64,000 nucleotides of DNA from Suillus spraguei. Taxonomy: Eukaryota; Basidiomycota; Agaricomycetes; Boletales; Suillaceae. Below, one piece after another: positions 55,450 to 64,000 of this stretch (positions are counted from its first letter, which is position 1; every line of letters starts with the position of its first letter). A program made the position numbers and the translations under genes. The stretch covers positions 32,046 to 96,045 of the forward strand of contig JABCPU010000258.1 in NCBI GenBank assembly GCA_016800925.1, written 5' to 3'. The notes under the pieces are model-generated. The model saw only the letters and a list, made by a program, of their open reading frames with translations, was not told the origin of the DNA and searched no databases.

Positions 55450-55865
55450 AAGGGTTGAAGTCAGAGTCTGCAGACCTAGACCTGAACAATCAATTCTCTA
55501 TTCTTTCTAGTTTTTCAGATGTAACGGAAGTGTATATACGATCCAAATCAGAGCATTTTTATATTCCGATTACACTGAAAGGAAAGAACAGACAAGCAGA
55601 CGTAAAAGCACTTGTGGATTGTGGTGCATCAACATTATTTATAAGCGAAAGATTTGTGAAGAACAATGATGTCTGGTGTCGTAAATTATTGCGTCCCATA
55701 CCAGTCAAGAACATTGATGGTTCCTTAAATGCTGCCAGAGCTATGACAAGATTCGCTGAAATAGGATTAAAGATTGGGGATCATGAAGAAGATAAAGCAG
55801 CCTTCATGGTTACAGATCTAGGAAGCATGATGTTATTATCGTATAGATTGGCTAAGGTATCATAA
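55450..55865 (+). pseudogene. protease of family B
   Basis: The frame overlapping the gag end reads NQFSILSSFSDVTEVYIRSK, then the active site ALVDCGASTLFISERFVKNN (about 55605-55665) and a flap-like PVKNIDGSLNAARAM. It should continue into a LGLPWL-type segment but shifts near 55830 and stops at 55863-55865. The DCG in place of DSG is shared with family A. Confidence 0.78.
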
Positions 55866-55985
55866 TCCGGAGATTGATTGGAACGCAGGATGATTTGCTC
55901 TTACACGATGCCCAGTCAAGTGTGAGACTAAAAAAGAAAAAAGACAAAAAATAGAGAAAAACATAAAACCCAAAAACAGGGTGAC

Positions 55986-57690
55986 TTGCCAGATCTGATT
56001 CCCACGGAAGAGGAAGATGACAATGAAGGCATGGCGAAGAAGAGGGCAATGGTTGAGGAAATAGAAGATGAAGATAGCCCAAAGAATGAATGGATTAGAT
56101 ATAAAGCTTCTATTGCCACAGAACAAAAAGTAGCAGAGGAAGCTACTAAGAAGAAAAAGTCTGTAGAAGAAATGGTTCCAGACTGGCTTCATGATTACCT
56201 GGGTGTATTCTCAGAAGAGGAATCAAAGAGATTTCCTGAAAGAAAGAAATGGGATCATGCAATAGATCTCAAAGATGAGAATGATCTTCCACCGAATGCA
56301 AAACTGTATCCTTTATCACCCAAAGAAATGGACACATTGAAAGATTGGTTAAAAGCCAAAACTGCATTAGGACGTATTAGAGATTCACAGTCTCCTGTTG
56401 CAGCACCTTTCTTCTTTGTGGCCAAAAAAGATGGCAAATTACGACCAGTAATGGACTATAGAAAGCTCAATGAGAAAACGGTTAAAAATGTGTACCCTTT
56501 ACCGAGATCTCAAGATTTAATTGATGCTTTAACTGGTGCCACAATGTACTCTAAAATGGATGTACGATGGGGATACAATAATATTCGGATGAAAGAAGGA
56601 GACGAGTGGAAGGCAGCCTTCAAAACGCCTTTTGGCCACCATGAACCAACCGTAATGTATTTCGGGTTGACAAATTCTCCAGCAACTTTCCAGACCATGA
56701 TGAATGAAATATTTAGAGATCTCATTGATGGAAAGACGGTCGTTGTCTACATCGATGACATCTTGGTCTTTACAAATGGAAATAAAGAGCAACACCGAGA
56801 AGTCGTACGAGAAGTACTCAAACAATTGAAAGATAACGACCTGTTCTTGAAACCAGAGAAATGTAGTTTCGAACAGTCTAAAGTCGAATTCTTAGGGTTG
56901 ATTGTGGAGAAAGGCAATGTATCTATGGATCCTGTGAAAGTAGAAGGAGTATTAAAATGGCCTGTTCCCAAATGCGTAAAAGATATACAAGCATTCATGG
57001 GTTTTGCCAACTTCTATCGAAGATTCATATTGGGGTTCTCAGATATAGCCAGACCAATGAATGATTTGCTAAGAAAAGATGTTCCATGGAATTGGACGGA
57101 GAAACAACAATATGCATTTGATGAATTGAAGAAATGATTCACAGAAGCTCCGCTCCTAGTAATGCCAGATGTTGAGAAAAAGAAAAGAATAGAGACTGAT
57201 GCTTCTGATTATGCATCTGGTGCAGTACTTTCTCAACAAATGGAAGATGGACTATGGCATCCTGTCGCTTACTATTGAAGTCAATGAATGATGCAGAACG
57301 AAATTATGACATTCATGACAAAGAATTGTTAGCAATCATTCGAGCATTAGAAGAGTGGAGGCACTATGTGCAGGGAGCACCTCACCCTGTGGAGATTGGA
57401 CCGATCATAAAAATCTCGAGTATTTCATGACGAGTCAAAAATTGACACGAAGGCAAGCCAGATGGAGTCTGTTCCTGGCGGAGTATGAATTTACACTCCA
57501 ACATAAGCCTGGTGTAGTCAATGATAAGGCCAATCGTCTGTCTCGGAGATCAGACCACAGAGGGGGGGTAGAAAACGACAATTCTGATCGCATTTTGCTT
57601 AAACCGGAATTTTTCAAAATCAATGCTGCTAAAAGAGGCCAAGTTCTTATAGAAGGAGAAAAATCTCTTCTCAAAAGATTAGACAAAGTA
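55986..57690 (+). pseudogene. pol: reverse transcriptase and RNase H of family B
   Basis: A 383-codon frame from 55986 to a TGA at 57135-57137 includes the pre-RT region VPDWLHDYLGVFSEEESKRF, FFFVAKKDGKLRPVMDYRKL, YSKMDVRWGYNNIRM, FGLTNSPATFQTMMN and the YIDD active site (about 56750-56761). It continues into VKDIQAFMGFANFYRRFILG and LLRKDVPWNW. The TGA sits where related sequences have Arg (CGA to TGA fits CpG decay). Beyond it come [19 protein letters not shown] (RNase H), a one-base loss at about 57277, [16 protein letters not shown] and [20 protein letters not shown] (about 57400-57460). It is therefore non-functional by two lesions. Confidence 0.88.
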
Positions 57691-57710
57691 CAGAACGAGA
57701 GCCTGAAGTA

Positions 57711-58775
57711 ATGAAAGCGCTAGAAACGCTAAAAGCAGCACCGGTGCAATTGCGTAGAGGAGTCGAAGAATGGAATGTTGAAGATGGATTGGTGTTATTC
57801 CGAGGATTGGTTTATGTTCCAAATGATAAAGAAATCTGCCGAGAGATTCTAGAGTTATTCCATGACTCACCACCGGCTGGACATCCTGGACGTGCCAAAA
57901 CCTTAGAATTGATTTCCAGAAATTATTGGTGGCCAATGATGACAAAAAGTGTTCACGACTATGTAGATGGTTGCAATCGTTGCAGACAAACAAAGGTCTA
58001 TCCTAGTAAACCGACGGGACCTTTACAGCCAAATGAAGTTCCAGAAGGACCTTGGCAAATGATTACATGTGACCTGATTGTGGACCTACCCAAAAGGAAG
58101 GGTGTGATAGCATTTTTGCTGTCGTTGATCGATTTACGAAACAAGCACATTTCATTCCCACCAATAAAGAAGTAGACTCAAAGGAAATTGCTGAGCTATT
58201 TTTAAAGAATGTATGGAAACATCATGGAACACCAAAGAAAGTGATTTCAGATAGAGAACACAGTTCATATCAAAATTTATGGGACAAATGTCAAAAAGAT
58301 TAGGCACAAAATGGTCTGCTTCGACCGCCTATCATCCTCATATGGACGGACAAACAGAACGGTAAATCAAGAAGTTGAACAATATTTACGCCTGTTTACC
58401 TCTTATAGACAAAATGATTGGGTATCTTGGTTGCCGATTGCAGAATTCTCGCATAATAATGCAGTTACAGTCACCGGTCATAGCCCTTTCAAAGTTCTAT
58501 ATGGATATAATCCAGAATTCACGATATCTCCTAATTCCAACTCCCGTATTCCGTTGCCGATGAAAGAGTGGATCAAATGAAAGAAGCAAGAGATGATGCG
58601 GAAAATACTTTGAAACTAGTCAATGAACGAATGAAACAGTTCTATGACAAAGGAGTAAAAGACGCACCACAGTATAAAAAGGGAGACAAAGTCTGGCTAG
58701 ACACAAAAACATTAAACAACGTCATCCAAGTCAAAAACTGTCAGATCGTCGTCTTGGGCCCTTTGAAATACTAGA
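57711..58775 (+). pseudogene. integrase of family B
   Basis: The HHCC finger is present (LELFHDSPPAGHPGRAKTLE, then VHDYVDGCNRCRQTK). The core starts at PWQMITCDLIVDLPKRKG (first Asp). A one-base change near 58120 shifts the frame; VWKHHGTPKKVISD (second Asp) follows near 58210-58250. A further shift leads to YHPHMDGQTER (catalytic Glu) near 58330, then QNDWVSWLPIAEFSHNNAV. The final part has NERMKQFYDKGVKDAPQYKK and GDKVWL, followed by a GPFEI-like segment near 58755. Confidence 0.84.
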
Positions 58776-58875
58776 GAAGATTGGCGAGGTAACTATAAAT
58801 TGAAATTACCGGCAAACTATCAGATCCATCCAGGTTTTTCACGTTCAGTTACTCACACCATACTATGCATCTCAA

Positions 58876-59217
58876 ATGATCCCTCATTCTCAACCCACCC
58901 GACCACCTCCTGACATAGTTGACGATCAGGAAGAATTTGTTGTAGAAGAAGTATTAGATAGCCGATTATTCCGAGGAAAGCTGCAATACCGAGTAAAATG
59001 GGAAGGATATCCAATAGAAGAATCAATATGGGAACCAGAAGAAAACGTAAAGAATTCCCCGATTCTTATAGCAGAGTTTCATAAAAAGAATCCCACGGCG
59101 GCTAAAACCAAAAGAATTCAAGTTCTATACTTAATTCGGAAGATTTCAAGAAATGGAGAACACGTAACATCAGACCTTCATACATTCGTGATGATGCTCA
59201 TCCTAGAGAGGGGGTAA
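58876..59217 (+). CDS. chromodomain tail of family-B integrase
   Basis: The open frame from about 58876 gives PPPDIVDDQEEFVVEEVLDS and then LQYRVKWEGYPIEESIWEPE followed by FHKKN, a canonical chromodomain with the aromatic cage positions Phe/Val-Val, Trp and Trp retained. It ends at 59215-59217, three bases from the 3' LTR. Chromodomains of such elements steer insertion to silent chromatin. It is the C-terminal part of pol, separated from integrase by a frame change. Confidence 0.85.
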   Translation: MIPHSQPTRPPPDIVDDQEEFVVEEVLDSRLFRGKLQYRVKWEGYPIEESIWEPEENVKNSPILIAEFHKKNPTAAKTKRIQVLYLIRKISRNGEHVTSDLHTFVMMLILERG

Positions 59218-59690
59218 TGTCACGAATTCCAAATACAAATCATTACTCTTTTCTCAATTTCCCTAAAGCGTCTAAACCCAGCGCTAAGACAAACACAAAC
59301 TCCATTGAAATCCCTATAACTGCTTCTATAACCGAACTTCCTGATGAAGATGAAGAGATCTTTTATGATGCTATCGGATAAGATAAGATAAGATAGTATC
59401 ACGTGATCTTAGAACCTTCTAGAATATGATGTCATAACAATGTCACAATCATCACATCGTACGATTCTCATTTCTATTTTATGATTGGCTAGTAGTTTCA
59501 AACTCAGTTTATATCTCAGTTTCAATATGTGTATATAGTTAGCTAGTTTCGCTGTAGTAGTTCTTTAGTTCAAACCTCTTGTATCTACACTGTAGCAATC
59601 CAAGACGTCCTTGCTCCTCTCTTTCTTTGTGACAACCTTAGTTTGAGTCCTAGTCTCTGCCCTACGTTAATTCGTTTGTGGGTTTTGACA
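59218..59690 (+). repeat. LTR-B, 3' LTR of family-B element
   Basis: 473 bp, TGTCACGAATTCC to GGTTTTGACA, with a TATATAG box near 59530. Very similar to the solo copies at 49682 and 50638. Confidence 0.95.
59377..59407 (+). promoter_or_regulatory. GATA array and CACGTG palindrome in LTR-B
   Basis: Three overlapping GATAAG units followed by a GATAG and the 10-bp palindrome ATCACGTGAT. GATA factors (nitrogen, light or iron control in fungi) and bHLH proteins bind such sites. It is kept in the four best LTR-B copies of the window and degraded at 3104-3502. Confidence 0.5.
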
Positions 59691-59849
59691 GTGATCAAGG
59701 ATTACAGCCTCCACATAGACTGGATTTGTTCTGGGGTTTCGGGGAGTGCAAATGGTGATGAGTTCACGAGACTCGAGACGTGGATGATTGAGACATGTTT
59801 AGATGATTTCAGTTGATTGATTGTGTGTACGATTGATTGTCAAGATACT

Positions 59850-61077
59850 CAGAGTGAATTTCACTTCTTATAAGCGTTCAGGATTCGAGTGGAGTTCTTC
59901 AGGTTTCCTTCCAGAAGCCATTCATTATCTCCTGATGAGTATCCTTTCCATGTCACGAGGTATCTTTGGCGACTGCCGGTGCCTTTGTGAGAAAGAATTG
60001 CTTCAACTTCATATTCTTCTTCTTCTTCGATGATGTTGGGTGGGGGTTCTAAGAAGTTCGGGCCGTGTACATCGTTTTTGCTATATGATGATAAGACCAA
60101 AGCATGGAACGTGGGGTGGATCTTCCATTGCTGAGGAAGTTTGAGTGTAAACATGATTGGCGACAGAACTGCAATGATAGGGAATGGTCCATATCGTTTT
60201 GGTGCGAGCTTCCATGATGGGAGTTTTAGTCTAAGATTAGCTGCTGACAGCCAGACCTTGTCTCCAATCTTCCATGGAGTGTATTCTCTCCTCGGGATCG
60301 TTTGGCCATTGTTTGCATCACAATATTGTGACAGGCGATTGCTTCTTCTCTTATCTTTTGCAGAGATCGTACTCAATCTTCTGCTGCGGGGACAGATGAG
60401 TCGGGATCAGATGAGGGATGGCATGTGGTTCGTATCCCATCATTAGGTAAAAGGGTGATGCATTCCTTGCATCGTGTTTTCGGTGGTTGTGGACAAATTT
60501 GGTGATTGGTAGGTGTTCTATCCAATCTTCAGGGTTATTGCGACATAGATGCGCAGGTATGTTTCTAGCTCTTGATTGAGTCACTCCGTTTGACCATCGG
60601 TCTGAGGTGATATGCTGTGGATGGGGCGATGACGTAGTCAAGAAGTCGGGCAAGTTCTTTTGAGAAATGAGAGAGGAACTGTGGACCACGATCTGAGATG
60701 ACTTTGTCATGGAGTCCAAATTGGCGATAGATGTTTTTCAGGAATAACTTGGCAACGCCTTCTGAGGTGATGGTTTTCAAACAAGGGATAATAATTACCC
60801 CTTCATAAGGCCATGGTCTACCACGACCATGATACTGTCAAAGCCTCCAAAGATGGGAAGGTCAGTGATAAGATCGATGGAGACCTGAGAAAAAGGTCGA
60901 GTTGCAGATGAGGGGATCGGAGTAAGCGGAGGTCGAACAGGATGTGTACCCGCTTTCATTTGCTGACAAAGGGCGCAACCCTCTACATATTTCCAAATAT
61001 AAGAGCCCATAGCGGGCCACCAGGCTTCTCGTTTGATGAGTTCTTCAGTTTTGAATCTAACTGGGATGTCCTGCGGT
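59850..61077 (-). pseudogene. integrase and chromodomain fragment of a minus-strand Ty3 element
   Basis: From 61077 leftwards: WWPAMGSYIWKYVEGCALCQ (zinc finger), RPFSQVSIDLITDLPIFGGF (first Asp), FGLHDKVISDRGPQFLSHFS (second Asp, about 60735-60675), the NPEDWIEHLPITKFVHNHRK region, then VWLSAANLRLKLPSWKLAPK, RYGPFPIIAV and the chromodomain YEVEAILSHKGTG...YLVTWKGYSSGDNEWLLEGNL (about 60010-59900), with a stop at 59861. It closely resembles family F (12969-13060) in the zinc finger. The RT half is missing, cut by the LTR-D at 61078. Confidence 0.83.
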
Positions 61078-61553
61078 TGTTACAATTGTACGTGCCCCTA
61101 TTCATTCTCCCTTTGTTTCCTTACTTGTATATCATGTCACATGACTCTGACTCATATGCTCAACACATTTGTACAATACATGCCTTCCTTACTAGGATAC
61201 GCAGTTACGTTCTCACGGTTACTTGGTCTGTGTGCACATATTGGCCTATATTAAGCACAGTGTATTTGTAGTAGATTCCCTACTTTAATCTTACTGGGTT
61301 TTACCTGGAATCTCCTTCGCTTAGGTCTCCAACCTAAGTCGTCTTGAATCGTCTCTAAGTCTAAGCACTCCTTAGCCTTAGTCTCTATTCTTGTAGAACC
61401 TCTTAGACTTGTCTTTGAGGCCAAACCCTTGATCGTACTCGGAACGTGTTCCTTGTACTTTCACCTTGTCCTCTTCTGGACATTGTAAGAACTTCCCAGC
61501 AGACCGTCTGTGTCTTTTCACTGTCGCTGGTGATGCCACCCCAGTTCGTAACA
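61078..61553 (+). repeat. LTR-D, 5' LTR
   Basis: 476 bp, TGTTACAATTGTACGTGCCC to CAGTTCGTAACA. It interrupts the integrase of the neighbouring minus-strand element. Confidence 0.93.
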
Positions 61554-61736
61554 AAAGATTAAAGTCTACTTGATCGTCGACTATCCAGTCTTCAACCCTG
61601 AACCCTGAACTAGCGTATGCATACGCTGAGCAGATTGTCAAGAAGAAGCCCTCTGACAGAAGACAAGCCCTAACGGACAGCAAGACAGTGCGTGTAGGCA
61701 CCGAGAAAGCATAACTCAACAAAAGAATCACCAAAT

Positions 61737-62990
61737 ATGACAACCAAAGAATTCGAATACAAAATCGGCCAGCCAAAAGCTTTTGATGGAGATCGCGACA
61801 ATTCTCATGAATTTATCCAGTCATGTAATCTTCACTTTGATATCAACGAAAAGCTTTACACAACTGACAAGCAGAAGATCATTTTCATAACATCCTTCAT
61901 GACCAAAAGGAATGCCAAATCCTGGAAAGAACAATTCCTTGACCATGCTCAATCAACCGACACCTCTGGACAAAAAGTTGGTTATGGGACAATGGTGGAT
62001 TTTATGAAAAGCTTCAAAGAAGCCTTCAACACAGTGGATACCAAAGGAACCGCACTCACAAAACTCAGGGATCTCAAACAAGGAAGTGGAGATCTTCACA
62101 CTTACATCGCTGATTTCGAGGCACTTGCAGCCAAGGCTCATATCACCGATAATGCAACAAAGATCCAATTCTTCCAAGATGGCCTGAGTTGGGGTATCCT
62201 TACAAAGCTTTTCGCACTCAGGGGACGTCTCAGAAGTATTTCGAGACGTTGTGCTGCAATGCGTTTCCATTGACAATTCCTATCATCGCCTTCAAGCCAT
62301 GAGGACACGTCATGCTCCACAAACAAAAGAAAAAGAACTATGGAAACGCACGGTACATTCCGAACTGTGATTCCAATGCAATGGTCATAGATCGAATCTC
62401 CGATATGGAGAGATCCGAATGCATGAAGAAGGGACAATGCTTCGGATGCAAGAAGACAGGACATCGTATTCATAACTGTCCTGACAGAAAGAAGAAGACC
62501 CCACTCCGACAAACCGAAGTCAAAGAAGAGGAAGACGATGAAAACTGTAAGGCGGATCGTGGCGGATTTTTGACTTGGAGAAACAAAGACTCGACGTATG
62601 TTTCTCCCAATGTATTACTAAGACTTGTACGCGCTGTAGGTGAAAGAAAAGAACTTCATGTCCCTATAACCCTCCACTCACATACTCGCTTAAAATCCGT
62701 CGACACCACCGCTGTGATTGATTCAGGCGCGGCCGGAACATTCATCTCTGAAGAGTTTGTGAAACTCCATCAAATCACACAACGAAAACTCAAGACACCA
62801 TTTCGAGTTACTACAGCGGATGGAACTCTTATCAAAGGAGGACCGATCATGCACTACTGTCTCCTGGTGGTCAAAATTGATGAACGAACCATGTATGGAA
62901 AATTCAATATTACCAAACTAGGAAGAAGAGATCAAATTCTTCTGGAATTCCATGGCTATGCGCAATGCACCCAAGTATAGATTGGGCTGC
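61737..62990 (+). pseudogene. gag: gag and protease of family D
   Basis: ATG 61737 opens MTTKEFEYKIGQPKAFDGDR. The gag core shows FITSFMTKRNAKSWKEQFLD and LRDLKQGSGDLHTYIADFEA. A frameshift near 62190 moves the reading. The knuckle CFGCKKTGHRIHNC is at about 62441-62482, and the protease active site TAVIDSGAAGTFISEEFVKL at about 62710-62769. The reading stops near 62980, where the LTR-A insertion follows. The gag N-terminus resembles agaricomycete gags more than family A or B. Confidence 0.82.
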
Positions 62991-63010
62991 TGAAACACTA
63001 GTCCTCCCTC

Positions 63011-63753
63011 TGTCATATACCATACTTCTAATCTCAGATCTGATCATATCCGTCCAGATCCGATCGTTTCCATATCTTCCGGTCCACAGATCCTGTCCGG
63101 ACCACCCTTCCGAATGTACTCACTTCTCGCACCGTGACTCCCTGGTGAACATCTGCGTTTATCTCCTTTCATCATTTCTCCTACTACCAGTACTCCGGCT
63201 GTTTATATTTCCGTCCTGTGTTACTGATCCGTTTCCTGTGTTCATTTCTGATTCATGCTTACTGATCCGCTGTGCAATAACTAATGACTTCCGTTACACT
63301 TCGTACATAGCCCTCGGTCCCGGACTTGCTAATTATCCATCTTAGATACTTACTGTATATAAACCACTTGTAGATCTCCGTAGAACCTTAGTTCGAATAT
63401 CATCTTAGATTCTACTCATTCTGCCCTCCTCCGGACTTAAGCCACTCTCCGCTTTAAGTCACCTTCCGAGACTTAGGATTGACTCCTATAGTCTATACCT
63501 CCGACTCTATCTTCGGATAGTCCATCACCGTTAGTTTCTAGTTAGGAACTCGTTCCGAAACTAGCCTTAATCTCTGTCCTCTCCTTACGTTCCGAATTAC
63601 CTTCGGACACCCGGAATCCGTTGTGCAACCCCTTCCGGGTCTTCAGAATGAATAACTCCTCCCTGAAATAAGGGGCATTACTCGAGAAAGGGCACAGTGT
63701 ACGAACTGAGGCCAAAGCCCTTCGGATCTCTACCCTTGAGTACAGTCTTAACA
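63011..63753 (+). repeat. LTR-A, 5' LTR of a third family-A element
   Basis: 743 bp, TGTCATATACC to CTTAACA. It shares diagnostic variants with the LTR at 5080. The leader after it matches 5844-6006. Confidence 0.92.
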
Positions 63754-63912
63754 GTATATTCAAACTCAAACCTTTCCGAGTAACTTAGCAACCATCCCAT
63801 TGCCTCCCCGTAAAGCTCAGAACACACTCCGAGGAGCCGGACTTGGTCCGATCCAACGAGATCCCACACCCAATCGTCAAACATTTACCAGTTTCTCTCA
63901 ACGCGCGCAAGC

Positions 63913-64000
63913 ATGAGCGACATAGGTCAAAAGTATCTCCGCCCGTCAAGCCAGACCGGATCGATAAAACCAACTCGGAACCCGGATAACCCAGACTCAA
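63913..64000 (+). CDS. gag: gag start of a third family-A element (runs off window)
   Basis: ATG 63913 gives MSDIGQ, the same start as at 6007. A one-base insertion already shifts the frame after that (GGTCAAAAG against GGTCAGAG). The remainder lies beyond the right edge. Confidence 0.75.
   Translation, partial: MSDIGQKYLRPSSQTGSIKPTRNPDNPDS

Larger units (their letters stand above)
53160..59690 (+). mobile_element. 6.5-kb Ty3/gypsy chromovirus, family B
   Basis: LTRs at 53160-53637 and 59218-59690 flank gag, protease, RT, RNase H, integrase and chromodomain in order. The flanks GTCAT (53155-53159) and GTGAT (59691-59695) differ at one base, consistent with an aged 5-bp duplication. The purine tract AGAGAGGGGG precedes the 3' LTR. 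It inserted into the minus-strand coiled-coil gene. Confidence 0.92.
61078..63010 (+). mobile_element. Ty3/gypsy family D element, 5' part only
   Basis: The 5' LTR-D (61078-61553) is followed by a leader and gag-protease remnants, then cut by LTR-A at 63011. Only this copy of family D has internal sequence in the window; the others are solo LTRs. Confidence 0.85.

Overview
The window looks like repeat-rich DNA of a filamentous basidiomycete, most likely an agaricomycete. The genes have many short GT-AG introns of about 45-65 bp, some with CTAAT/CTGAT branch sites. The families seen (Ty3/gypsy chromoviruses, a BED-type hAT, a PIF/Harbinger DDE transposase, an F-box/LRR-like protein, a fungal HNH protein, a microsomal-type epoxide hydrolase) are all familiar from that group. 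The species cannot be named from sequence alone.

Layout. 1-20384 is almost solid LTR retrotransposon: the 3' part of one family-A Ty3 element (1-3073); a pile of solo or broken LTRs of families A, B, C and D (3074-5069); a 7.9-kb family-A element (5080-12968); and a minus-strand element (family F, 12969-20070) cut by a family-D LTR and two family-E LTRs. 20385-29654 is a decayed gene (possibly DUF6532-like) split by a hAT transposon (22776-29578) that has an 18/21 TIR and an almost perfect 8-bp target duplication. The hAT was invaded by two family-C LTRs, and the piece between them is now inverted. 29655-48900 is the gene-bearing part: three broken copies of one epoxide hydrolase, an HNH nuclease-like gene, a low-complexity hypothetical gene, an F-box-like gene and a well-formed five-exon short-chain dehydrogenase/reductase. 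49085-64000 is a second nest: a Harbinger transposase interrupted by a D LTR (itself containing a B LTR) and by a second B LTR; a convergent minus-strand coiled-coil gene cut by an 804-bp TIR-bounded insert and by a 6.5-kb family-B element; a minus-strand Ty3 fragment; the start of a family-D element; and the 5' LTR of another family-A element running off the right edge.

Most coding sequence is pseudogenic through frameshifts, CpG-to-TpG type stops and insertions. The SDR gene is the only clearly intact multi-exon gene; the F-box gene has a long open frame but an unresolved 5' end.

The points most worth a second look are: (1) an antisense gene with two short introns in the 3' part of family-A elements, encoding a coiled coil plus two Cys-x2-Cys-x6-Cys clusters; (2) an inversion inside the hAT whose history is recorded by exchanged target-site duplications; (3) a composite family-A element whose two LTRs belong to different subfamilies and whose flanks do not match; (4) a TIR-bounded insert carrying a tRNA-like Pol III promoter and a 28-bp perfect palindrome.
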